Made by a program: the position numbers and the translations under genes
Shown: one piece after another, positions 45,274 through 56,700 of the stretch
Layout: every line of letters starts with the position of its first letter
Position numbering within the stretch: the first letter of the stretch is position 1
The notes under the pieces: model-generated
What the model saw: only the letters and a program-made list of their open reading frames with translations
Told to the model about the DNA's origin: nothing
Database searches by the model: none
NCBI GenBank assembly: GCA_030272155.1
Contig: CP126195.1
Location: forward strand, 868,001 to 932,000
Origin: Tetradesmus obliquus
Lineage: Eukaryota; Chlorophyta; Chlorophyceae; Sphaeropleales; Scenedesmaceae
Length of the DNA: 64,000 bases
Direction: 5' to 3'

Positions 45274-46869
45274 ATGCATGCCATGGCTGTGTCATGTGAA
45301 CCTCATGCTGCCACCCTCATCCTGAACCAGCTCAAACAAGAGGTCGCTGAAGTTAAAGTTGCTTGTAAACTAGCGAGCCAGCCAAACAGCAGCAGTGCAC
45401 AAAGCTTGCAGAGTCTGGAGAGGGAGGCACAGCTAGCACGCAAGCAGTACGATGGCTTGCTGGAGCAGCGGCGGAAGCAGGCAGCTGAGCTGGAGCGAAT
45501 ATTTGCTGAGTGGCAGCAGCTGGAGGCGGGTACTGCAGGTGCGCGGCAGCTGACACCTTCAATCAGTGGCAGCAACCATCAAACACAGCAATGCTCAGCC
45601 CAGGGTCCCTTCAGGACCCAGCCTGAGCCAGGCTAGCAGTGCCAAGCTGCTGCTCGCACAGCCACAACCTGCCAAAGCAACCAAGTTGTTACACACAGAC
45701 TTGCATGCCGCTATTCAGATTGATCAGCATGCTACTGGTTGCCAAGTTCCTCAGCCGACTGCAGGAATCAAATGCTGTCTGCACTGCGTGCCTTGCAGCT
45801 CAAGTGCAGGACTCGCCAGCGCAGCGCCGCGCCCAGCAACTACAGGCGCAGCTGGCAGATGCATCCGCACATCTGGCTGAGGCTCTATACACTCAGCAGC
45901 AGTACACTGATGTCGTTCAGCAGCTGAAGCAGGGGCATGCAGACTTTGAGCGGCAGCTGGAGCAGCTGAGGAGCCAGCTTGCAGGACAGCAGCAGCTCAT
46001 AGCCAAGGTATGTTGCTGCTGTTTGGGAAGCAACCCAACACAGATGGTTACGCACCCTGCAGCCTGCGGCAGCGACGTAGAGGCTAGAACTGGCGCTGCT
46101 GGTCCATGTACAGGCGGTGCTATGTACAAATGAAACAGGATGTGCCTGTGATGCAGTCACATGCGTTCTGAAGGCAGTCGCGCTGGTGTCAACTGCTTGC
46201 GTTGTAGTGTTTGTCATTGATCAGCGCTGGTGCACCAGCAGAAAGGATCAGAATTGTTTGTCATTGGTCGGCGTGGGTGCACCAGCAGACCAGACCAGAA
46301 CATTGCACCTTGCACAGTTCATCTGCTGGTTGACACATTGTAAAATGACGAACTCTAGACAAAGCCAGGATGCCGAAGCACGCTGGTCATGCACAGCTGC
46401 GCACCTTCAAGCAATGCAACATCGTGTACTGCTGCATGCACTGCAGACCAAGGCACACCTGCTGCAGGTGCAGCATGCCAGAGATGCAGCAAAGCGAGAC
46501 TTGGCAGCAGCGGAGCAGCAGCTTCAAGCAGGCAGGGCCTGCAGGGCCGGCGTGCTGCAGCAGCTGTCAGCACAGCTGGCAGCAAGCAACAGCAGCAGGC
46601 ATGACACCAACCATTTCTGCAGCTTGGGTGCAGCTGCAGCTGTAAGATTTTTGAAGGATGATGATGCAGCAGGGCAAGCTGGTGATGTAGGAGGCGGTGC
46701 TGACCGCCTGAGCACTGCACAATGCCTGCAGAGGCTGTTTCGAGTGACCGGCACCAGTGACCCGCAAGGGCTGCTGCTGCATGTAAAGGCACACCTGAAG
46801 GCAGCTGCTAGCTTGCAGGAGGCTGCAGCAGCAGCATGCATCAAACTGGAAACGGGAGCTGCAGGCTAG
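45274..46869 (+). CDS. Coiled-coil protein, possibly outer-dynein-arm docking-like
   Basis: Three exons keep phase: 45274-45538, 45799-46007, 46369-46869 (324 aa). Nearly the whole protein is heptad-type coiled coil (SLEREAQLARKQYDGLLEQR; RRAQQLQAQLADASAHLAEA). Near the C-terminus, LQRLFRVTGTSDPQGLLLHV resembles the short segment following the coils in CCDC151/ODA10 and CCDC63/114-type dynein-arm docking proteins. That assignment is inference from one motif. The protein is short for that family, so it may be truncated or an additional 3' exon is missed. Gene symbol withheld. If correct, it would mark retained ciliary genes in an alga with reduced motility. Confidence 0.5.
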
Positions 46870-47478
46870 CTCGTGTGCTGATGTCCATCGTGTGCATGTG
46901 GCCTGCAGGAGCAGGTGCAGCGCGGTTTGTGTAGACTTATGACATGTACAGCCTTGTTTATGTGAACAGTTTGATTCGTCTTGTGAATGTGGGGGCAGCT
47001 GCCGTGTTTATGTGTTTGGAACACGTGTTTGGCATGTGCATGCACTGCCAGCTCATAATCATTGCCGTCCCACTGGCATGCAGTGCCGCACTCTGGCAGA
47101 CCATGGGCTCAGCAATGTGGGCTGCATGTTGACGCTTGTCCACGTGTGCAGCACCCTACGCATTGTGTGTTTTGGCTTGGACGGATCTGCCTGCAGCGCA
47201 GCTGGGCAACAGCGTAGTGGCGCTGATGCTGCTGTGATACCAGCAAGTTTGCACCCCAAGGTTTAGGGTTGCAGGCTTTGCAGGCAGCTGCAGGCGAGAT
47301 ATCAGTGCGTAGCTCGGTCTGCAGTTGCTTACAAGTAAAGGGGGTGTACTGAACTCCGCTGGCTTCTTGAACTGCTCGTACATAGTTCTGGGTGCCACGA
47401 TACTGTGTTCTGGGTGGGAATCCTGTTCTGGGCTTGCGACGCGCGACACTTTGTTGACCACAATAGCCTAAACAGTGT
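46870..47478. other. Intergenic, nothing recognised
   Basis: About 600 bases between the coiled-coil gene and the choline kinase. It contains the downstream region of the first and the promoter of the second. No conserved motif or poly(A) signal was identified with confidence. Confidence 0.4.
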
Positions 47479-47805
47479 ATGTCATCTCCCGTGATGGAGG
47501 AGGGGCACATGGCAGCCCCTCCAGCAACGGCCTCAGACACTTTCGTCGACGTGCCGCTGTTGGTCGATCGCCCTAAAGCGGCTTTACTCGGAGTGCTGAA
47601 GCTGCTGGAAGGATGGGAGTCGGTGAGCGGGCTGCCTGCTTGCTGCAGCTATCTTTGGCATGACCCTAGTCAGTGCTGCCAAGGAGTGCTGCAACGGTCG
47701 CGTCATTTAGGCGCAACGCAGCGAGAATTAACATCTGAACAAGTAATGCAGCTCTACAGCGAGCTGTGCGTGCTGATAGGGGATACCCTGCTTACAGCTG
47801 CTGCC

Positions 47806-47846
<41 letters not shown>

Positions 47847-50800
47847 GCCTGCATATACACTGCTGCTGCCTGCATCGACGCTACTTTTGCTACAGGCGAC
47901 CGAGGAGAACATCACAGTTGAGCAGTTTTCTGGGGCCATGACAAACCTGGTGTACCGCTGCGGGCTGCAGGAGGGTGGCAAAGAAACTCAGGTGGGCAGC
48001 GCAGCAGGGACAGCCTCAGCAAGCTCAGCAGAAAAGGATATGATGGCACCGTCAACAAACGGCTTTGTGTCAGACAATTACTCACTCAGGCACTCTGCAA
48101 GTGTGGTGTTTGTTTCACATTGTTGTAGATGCATGTGGCAGCCTTGTTACTTGCCATGGTGACAAGGCAAACACGCCATGAATGCAGCTTGTGTGAACTT
48201 TCAGCATGTGCAGTTCGCACAGATGCGTGTTGAGCTTTGAATGGTGCATTCCAAGCAGTAGCAGCAGCAGAAGCAGCAGCAGCAGCATGTGTGTTGCGCC
48301 GTCGATTCTCACACACAGTCGTCTATAGCCAGTCGTCGCACATGTGCAGCCCAACACAGTTCCACCTAAGCAGTTCTCAACCCCTGCATCTTCCTCTGTA
48401 TCGTTTTGTATCTTTTTGATCTGTTTCACTGCAGCTGGTGCTGATGCGCGTGCACGCCAGCGCCAGTGACCTCTTTGACCGCGCAGCAGAGGTGGCCACC
48501 TTCCAGAGTGTGTCAGCAGCAGGCCTGGGTCCCCGCCTGCTGCTGCTGTTTGGCAACGGGCGCGTGGAGCAGTTCCTGGCGCAGCACGTCACGCTGGCGG
48601 CGGCTGATTTGCATGAGCCGGCAGTCAGCGAGGCGATTGCACACACCGTGGCAAACTTCCATTCGCGCATGGTGGGTGGCGGCGCTGCGGTTCTTGTTCG
48701 GTGTTCAGCAGCAGCGGGGTTGGCGTTGCGGTCGCCAGCACTGCGTGTGACGAGGCCCCAGTAGAAGCTGGGGAACTCCTGGAAAATGCTTCTTGTGATA
48801 TGTATCTGAACTGAAACAGAGCCACCAGCATGCATCCAGACCACATGCCACGCTGGCAGCAGCTGACACGCATGAGCTGGCAGTCTGCGAGGCCGTCAGT
48901 GCTCCAGCACTGGCACCACCGAAACAGCCTGAACTATATTTTGCTTGCTGTCCGAGGCGCTGGCTGGTGATGAGCACCACCAGGGTCCTGTGCAGCTGTG
49001 GGGCAGGCTTCCCTCCAGCCTAAACCCCAATAACCATCACTGAAATCGCCCTGAAACATCCTGTCGGCGTTGCTGTTCTGTCTGCATGCATTGCTGCAGT
49101 CTGAGGCGCTGGCTGGTGACGAGCACCACCAGGGCCCGGTGCAGCTGTGGGGGCGGCTGCAGGCCTGGCACAGGCTGGCGCAGGAGCACTGCAGCGGGGA
49201 GGAGCTGCAGCAGATGGGCATGGCACACCTTGAAGATGAGGTGAGCCTCAGCCCGAACTCAAGTTATGTCTGGCGTCATGTTTTGGTTGTGCGTCTGGCA
49301 CAGGCTGGCGCAGGAGCACTGCAGCGGGGAGGAGCTGCAGCAGATGGGCATGGCAGGCCTTGAAGATGAGGTGAGCAGCTGTTTTTGTTGTTATGAATAT
49401 TTTTTGTGATGTTTTGGTTGTGCGTCTGGCAGGCTGGCGCAGGAGCTCTGCAGCGGGGAGGAGCTGCAGCAGTTGGGCATGGCGGGGCTGGAGGATGAGG
49501 TGAGCAGCAGCCTGAACTTATGTTATGTCTGGCGTCATGTTTTGTTGCATGGCTGTCACAGGCTGGCGCAGGAGCACTGCAGTGCACAGGAGCTGCAGCA
49601 GTTGGGCATGGCGGGGCTGGAGGATGAGGTGAGCTGCAGCCTGAGTTATGATGTGTGTCAGCATGCTGGGTTGCCAGCTGAGCTGCCACTTGAAACAGAC
49701 AGCAGTAATGCAGCCTAGGCCCTCTTTGCATCGGCGCAGCTGTGTGCGATGGGCTGCTTAGCCTTGTGTATGGTGTGCGTACAAATGGTCCAGGCGCGCA
49801 TGCCGCTGCCTGTGCAGATGCCGTGCCCAGTTTGCTTGTATGGTTGACAAACATAGTTTCAGCATGCAGCTAATGGCGCCACCAGCAGTTCGAAATCAGC
49901 TGCAGAAGATAACTCAACACCACCTCACGCATGCCGCGCACTGGTGCTGCCGCTGCTTCTTTGCTGTGCGGGTTTTTTTTGTTTCTCTTTTTCAACCCCG
50001 CAGATCATGCAGCTGCAGCAGGCACTGTGTGCAGCTCACCCCTGCTGGGTGGCTGCTTGCCACAACGACCTGCAGTACGGCAACATCATGGCTCCTGCAG
50101 GCCCAACAGCAGCAGCAGCAGCAGCTGCAGGAGATGCTGCTGCTGCAGACAGCAGTGCAGCAGCTGCGGGGCTGTCACAGCAGCTCACGGGCCTAGGGTT
50201 GGCAGACACTGCAGCAGCAGCTGCTACAGCAGATGGGGCTGGTGCAGCGGCTGCGGGGCACACCGTGGCAACAGCAGCAGCGCTGCAGCAGCACCACGAG
50301 CACCACAAGATGAGCAGCAGCAGCAGCAGCACCGCGCACGGTACAGCCGCATACTCTGCGGCTGCCGCTACTGCAGCTGCCGCCGCTGCTGCTGCTGCTG
50401 GGCCTGCTCAGCCCAGCGCCAGCTTCACCAGCAGCGGCGGCCTCGTACGCGGTCACTCTATCGACTCGCTGCCTTCAGAAGTGACGGACTTCTCAGGTAT
50501 TGCACTGGCAGGCAGCAGCCCAACGCCTTCAGTAGCCTCCCTGCCAGCCAAGATGCACGAGTCGGGTTCAGCGACCTCGCTTAACCTCAGGGGCCGCAGC
50601 CCGGCCAACATGCAGCTACCAGACGGCAGCTTAGTGCTGCCAGGCATGAAAGCAAGGCCCAGGGGGCAATCCCCTGAGCGGGGAAAGCGTCCAGACTCAT
50701 TCCCTAATGCACTGGGAGCTCCCCCTGGCCTGGACGCTCTGAGGATGCAGCATGCTGGCGGCGGCGGTAGCATGGCTGTTGGGGATAGAACAGCGAGTGC

Positions 50801-51398
50801 GGCATCAATTGGGAGTCAGGCGAGCCTCGGGGCAGCAGCAGTGGCTGCTGCTGGGCTGCAGCCGCCGTCTGCTGCTGCTGTGCTGCGGCACTCCTCATCG
50901 GCTGGGGAGCTGTTTGTGTCAGCTGGCATCCCAGGTATGGTCTGCAATAAAGAGACATGAGCTGTAGCGTGCATGCTATCGGACTTGTGCACAAGTAGCT
51001 GTTGTGATGTGGCTGTGCGTACAGGGTCCTGTGTGCAGCAGCTGTGTATGTGATGCAGGTGGTTCTAAGTTGCCATCTGCAGGCTGCAAGCATGCTAGTA
51101 GCTAACCATATGGCAGTGCACATACAATCTCGCGCATGTCTTTTGTTGGTCTTACACATTCAAGCATTCTGTATGCCTGCACCTGCGCGGCCGCTCACCA
51201 AATTTTATGAAGCCGCCACCTTGCCACATTCTGCAGGTGCAGCTGGCGCTGGTGCAGCTGCTGCAGCAGCAGAGGCCCAAGGCCGCGTGCACAGGCGCGG
51301 CCGCATCAGCACCAGCGGCCTAGACACCTCGGAGTCAGCAGAAGACAGCGAGGACGCGGACGCAATCCTGCCGCAGCCCACACACATCTCCGCCGGCT

Positions 51399-51444
<46 letters not shown>

Positions 51445-53107
51445 GGATGTGCCAGGTAGCCGCAACAGGGCTTCGGCAGCAGCAGCAGTTGAACGGAGGC
51501 CTGTGCTTGAGGGCCGCAGCGAGGTCTCACAGGATGCAGCAGCAGCAGCTGCAAAGGGTGCAAGCTACTACCGGCGGCTGAGGCGGGAGCGGCGGCAGCC
51601 TGCCGCTGGTGAGTGGTAACTGAGCATGCAAGTCATGGTTTATGTACAGTAGTTACAGTTGCAGGTGCTGCTGATTGTCACTTTAAATATAGATGTGGAG
51701 CAGCTAGCACTTGCCTTGGCGCTGCGGGGATTGCGACGTACTTGTTGCCATGGTGGTGTGTTTTGCGATGCAGCATTTCGTGCTTGCCAGATCACACGCA
51801 ATGCAGCTATTTGGCATGTTTGACTCACGTGTCTGCATCTGCCCTGCGCTTGCCATTGTGCTCATGCCAACGCTGATGCTCCAGGCATCGAGTTCCCAAC
51901 TTTCCGGGGCAGCGACGTCGACAGCGGCAGCGGCAGCAGCAGCGACTATGGCAGCTCTTCAGACAGCGAGGGTGATGACGGCAGCGCGCTGCCATGCACC
52001 ATCGGCAGGAGCAGCAGTAGCGGCCTCAGTGATGGTGAGCAGCGCCGCGATAGCACTGGCGGCCGCAACCGCAATAGCAATAGCAACAAGGGCAAGCAAC
52101 TCGAGGCGCCAGCTATTGCAGGTGGCACCACAAGTCTCCAGCTTGGGTCTTCAACAGCTGCAGCAGCAGCCACCGCAGCAGACGCGCCCGCAGAAGCTGA
52201 CGCATCTCAGCCGGCGCTGCTCACGCTGATTGATTACGAGTACAGTGGCTTCAACCCGGTCGCGTTTGACATCGCCAACCACTGGTGCGAGTGGGCGGCC
52301 GACTACCACACGCAGGAGCCGCACGTGCTAGACTTTGACAAAGTCCCGGACGAGCAGCAGCGGCGGGCATTTGTAGAAGCCTACCTACGCGCGCTGCTGG
52401 AAGGCCTAGGCATCACGATAGCAGAGGGGCAAGCGGCGCTAGGGCACGCCTCAGCTAGCGTGCGGTTCGTTGGCGGGTTAGGAGGAGATGCGGCGCTAGG
52501 AGGAGGGCTGAGGCTCGGCATGCGGGGTGCTGGCGGCAGCAGCGTCGGCGGTAGCATCCAAGACGACCTCAATGACAGGGAGAGTGTCGGCGACGGCACC
52601 TCGCTGTGGAGCATGATGAGCAGCAGGGGCGGCTCCGTGTTGTCCATGCCTGTGGACACGGATGCAGCCACGTACGCGGACAGCACCGCGTGGGAGACGT
52701 GCAGTGAGACGGCATCGCAGTGCAGCAGCAAGGGCGGCGGCTGGCAACAGCAACAACAACATCTTGCAGCTGAGGCTGTGAAGTCTCCGAGTGCTGCATC
52801 CGCAACGGCGGCGGCCGGGGCGGCAGCAGCGGAGCTGCGCAGCGTGTGGAGCTGGCTGGAGCTGCACCAGCCGGACCGGCGCCTGCTTGCAAACACGCGG
52901 CAGCTAGATGTGGCTTGCTTCAGCAGGCTGGTCAGTTCGCTGATGGCGGCCTCTGGTGCCTACATGGCATGCTCGCACCTGTTATGGGCGCTGTGGGGCG
53001 TGATCCAGAGCAAGATATCTGACGTGGACTTCGACTTTGAGGGGTATGGGCAGCAGCGCTTGCAGCAGTATCTGCTCACACGGCCGGCAGGGCTGCAGCG
53101 CAGGTGA
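47479..53107 (+). CDS. Choline/ethanolamine kinase with very large low-complexity insertions
   Basis: Seven exons, all in phase: 47479-47622, 47896-47991, 48435-48671, 49100-49240, 50004-50934, 51237-51608, 51885-53107 (1047 aa, against roughly 350-450 for the family). It phosphorylates choline or ethanolamine, the first step of the CDP-choline/CDP-ethanolamine (Kennedy) pathway. Family blocks in order: FSGAMTNLVYR, MRVHASASDLFDRAAEVATF, GLGPRLLLLFGNGRVEQFL, Brenner motif CHNDLQYGNIM with catalytic Asp228, then LIDYEYSGFNPVAFDIANHW with Asp757, ADYHTQEPHVLDFDKVPDEQ and the C-terminal ALWGVIQSKISDVDFDFEGY. Catalytic residues are present. About 530 residues of Ala/Ser/Gly-rich sequence separate the two catalytic blocks, normally about 20-30. 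A second insertion (about 150 residues) lies near the C-terminus. Choline versus ethanolamine preference cannot be read from sequence. Confidence 0.9.
48945..49020 (+). repeat. Echo of the 5' end of choline kinase exon 4
   Basis: It repeats SEALAGDEHHQGPVQLWGR of 49100-49155, with the acceptor decayed (TTGCTGTCC instead of CTGCAGTCT). Confidence 0.9.
49285..49640 (+). repeat. Three tandem echoes of the 3' end of choline kinase exon 4
   Basis: Copies end at about 49370, 49500 and 49628, each followed by GTGAGC. From the internal GCGCAG each copy gives exactly 57 nt in frame (E.C...ELQQ.GMAGLEDE) with no stop. Confidence 0.9.
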
Positions 53108-53473
53108 AGTTTTGTTGCTGCTGGCATGGATGAGATGTGTTATGCTATTTCAAGACTATAGACAAGTGCAAGCACATGGTGACGCAATCATAGTTGTCAA
53201 GCTCAACCTCACTCCAGGGTTGGAACCTTCGACAAGGAATTTGCATCATCATGTTACCATGAATCAAGGGCCTATAGAGAGGAAGGTGGATCATCAATCT
53301 GCATGCTCTGTTAAACTCAATAGTAATGCAAGACATCAAGCAAGCAAGAGCAAGATATGTAGCACGGGCTTGGCAGTAAATTTGCAGACGCACAGCTCTT
53401 TGTCACAAACATTAACTAGACAAGCCAAGCAGTGCATCGCCACAATGAATGAGGCAGACTGATTCATGGTCAT

Positions 53474-53478
53474 TGTAA
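53474..53478 (+). terminator. TGTAA poly(A) signal, choline kinase gene
   Basis: TGTAA lies 367 bases after the stop. A second TGTAA occurs near 53531. Confidence 0.5.
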
Positions 53479-53505
53479 CGATCTTGGCCTAAAGACCCCG
53501 TTACG

Positions 53506-53510
53506 TTACA
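53506..53510 (-). terminator. TGTAA poly(A) signal, M60 gene
   Basis: TTACA on the plus strand, about 275 bases after the M60 stop on the sense strand. It sits within 40 bases of the opposite-strand signal. Confidence 0.5.
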
Positions 53511-53782
53511 ACCATCATGCTAGTGCGAGCTGTAATGCTCACCAGTTTTCTCCGCAAACATGGCACGACACACAAGTGCACCATGGTTGGTGCCATCACG
53601 TGTTGGACGCAGTAATCAGCTATGCAACACAAGGACATCAATAAAAAAAGGTATTAGTTGAGGTGTTGTACTCATTCAAGACAACCACTCATTCACGTGG
53701 CTGTCACAGACACTGTCACTGCCATTGAGTGGCAGTCCACAATCAATTCGTGTGTACTAGCGAGTGCCGCATGTTGGCAACG

Positions 53783-56700
53783 CTACACTGTGGTCCATTC
53801 AACTGCTTCAATTAGTTTATTGTAATCATCGTAGTTGCCGCAAACAGGGTACTCGGCCAGCGCTGCCTTTGTGACCTCCAGCAGCGGCCAACCCCACTGT
53901 TGGTAGTGCTCGTAGAAGTTGCAGCCTGCGGTTTTGGACTGTTGCTTGACCCAGGTCTGGATCTTTTCCTCGTCTGTCTGGGGCATCTCTTCCTCGCTCA
54001 GGTTCTTGTAGCTTGCAATGGTGTCGCGCAGAAGCTCGAAGCCATAGCCGCCGTCCTCAATGAGCTGTGCATTTGGGGGGAGGACACGCGCAGCAATACA
54101 ACAAGTGCAACACGTGTCTCAAGTTTGATGGCCAGGTGTGCTGGTGGTTGGTGATTATTTGTGGCTTGCTTTCTTGAACAACAACGTACAGTTCAAGCAG
54201 GAACAATCTGGCATGGCAAAGAGCCGACTACACCAACTCCCTTCCCATAGTTTTGCTCACGGGACCAGCAACGCACCTGCAAAAAGCTGTCCAGGTACAA
54301 GCTGGGGCTGTCACACAGCACCTTGTGGTCCGGCCCATCAGCAAAGTACTTCTCCCGGTCCTGCAGCCGCTGTTCCATATTGCCGTCATACCAGCCGTAG
54401 AAGTTGGCGGGATCTGTGAAGCCTCGTACAGCAGCCATCCCACGCGCCGAGAAGAAGTTGCATGTGACCTCCACCACGCATTCCCAGGTCCAAGCGGAAT
54501 CCTGGTGGTTGTGCCCCAACTCGTGGTAGTGACCCTACAACAGGGGAACAGAGTTATCAGTATAACAACGAGTTCAACGCGTGCTTAGCACTGAGGTTTC
54601 GCCGCAGTCATGAAGCGTGTGATTACGCAGTCCTCCATGCCACCCACTCCAACAATAAGCGATCATGCAACTGCAAATTGCAAGTTTCAATCAGTTGCAC
54701 ACGGTGGTAAGCAGCAAGTGCTACTTGCAAGCCTGCAACTTGGACTGTGATATCATCGATGTCTGTGCACGCATGCAAACATGTGTGAATATCTGTACAC
54801 AACGTCTTGCCGGCTCACCCAGTGCGCGCCGTTTGTGTCCAATGTTGAGTTGACCACGTCCATGAAGGTCATGATGGGGTAGCCGGAGTGCATGTACCCA
54901 AACTCAATATCCTGGTCATGCTGGATGCGCATAGGAGAAGGGCGGTTGGCGTTGATGCCTGCCATCCACGCATGGCTGTCCATCACTGCATTCCAGTACT
55001 TGGTCAGCTTCACTGCACACACAAACATGTCAGAGCACCCAATGCTGGGGTTGGCCATGTGTGATATCAATCAAAATATCAAAAAAAGGGTGTTGTTCAC
55101 ACCACTTGATTGCACCACAATTCATGCGAACATTACACGATGTGCGCGCACAACAAGCATGTCAAATCCTCCACATAAACGGCTGATTCATTGGTCATTG
55201 CATATGTGCGAGCAGCTCCCCACACACAAGCATGTGGCTGACGTATCAGCTAACCGCTCACCTGGATCAGCTAACCGCTCACCTGGGTCTGTCACTGTGG
55301 CCAGGGAGCTGCGTGGGGTGGAGATGACCAGCTTGGAGGTGACCACCTCGCCCCACGGAGCAGGCGAGGCAGCTAGCACAGCTGCCCACTGCTTGGCTGT
55401 CATGCCCTCGGTCATGACTGGCGCCTTGATGGCCCCTGCGCAGGAGCATCTACGCATTGTTTGTTTGGCAGCATGTTGGTCTGGAAATGCAAGGACAAAA
55501 CACTGCTCAGCACCTGCTTACTTGGCCTGACACAAATTGTGGTCTACACAGGATCTGATGAGGCTGTGATAAAAGCCGAAACTAGTCATCCATGTAACAG
55601 ACTTCCCAGTTGTCAGGGCTCTACACGTACTGCTGTCTTGGTCGATGACAACAACTTGCTTGCTTACACTTCGACACGTCTGTTCATAATGGTGAATCAT
55701 GCATTGCAGTCCACGACCTGTGCACATGTTTGCAGAAACCTCTGCGCAACTGTGTTCATGCCAAATGAGTATGGACAGAGTGCTGCATGCAGAGTGTAAA
55801 CAGAGTGCTGCATGCAGAATGCTTCAGCAGCTGCAACTTGCTGCTTGATTTGTATTGAAATGCAGCGCCGCAACGCGCATGCTATGCCATATGACAATGT
55901 TGCACAACACTTCAGTCTAATTCAGCACATGGACGTCCTTCAAGGAGGCAGTGTCAACATGCAAAGCACCAGCTTGGGCATCACATGTGACAGTGATGGT
56001 CTGATCAGCCAGCTTGGGCATCACATGTGACAGTGATGGTCTGATCAGCCAGCTTCAGGCCTTCAGGCAGTGTGATGTAGATCAGGCCGCCAAATGCAGA
56101 GCCAATGACTGTGCGGGCGCTGCCGACGGTATAGAACCTGACCATTTCAGGCCGGCGCGTGAACTCGGCTCTGTCTTTGTAGATGTTATCTGTCCAGCCA
56201 CCAATGTGCAACGTGATGGGGGCGCTGCCCACTGGGAGTGCCCTCAGCAGTGCTTGAGGGATAGTGACTGTCACAGGCTGGCCTGCAACCAGAAACGACG
56301 AGCTTCAAACTGTGTGACTGCGTGCAAGAACGCAAGTGAGTACAACTTGATGAGCTGTCTGTTTCTGTGCTCGTGCTTTGAGCACACATCCTGCATGGGT
56401 CCGTCACACATGTGGTTGCAATTACTGCCTTGCAGCACACAGACATCAGAGGCTGCACGTCGCCAACAAACGGGCTGCTGGCACATGCCTGGCTCTCTCT
56501 AGTGTTATTTGCGTTATTTGTTATATATGTCATTTGTCAATGCTTACCTGCCATCGCCCACAGCCCAAGGCCCTGCCAGTAGCTGTCAGCTGTAGTGCCC
56601 TTGATCTGCGAGCAACACACATGTGTGCAACATTATTGTCAGGAAACAGCCGGCATGTTTTTGACGGTTACTCTTCGTGTTTGTAAGCATTTGTGCTGTG

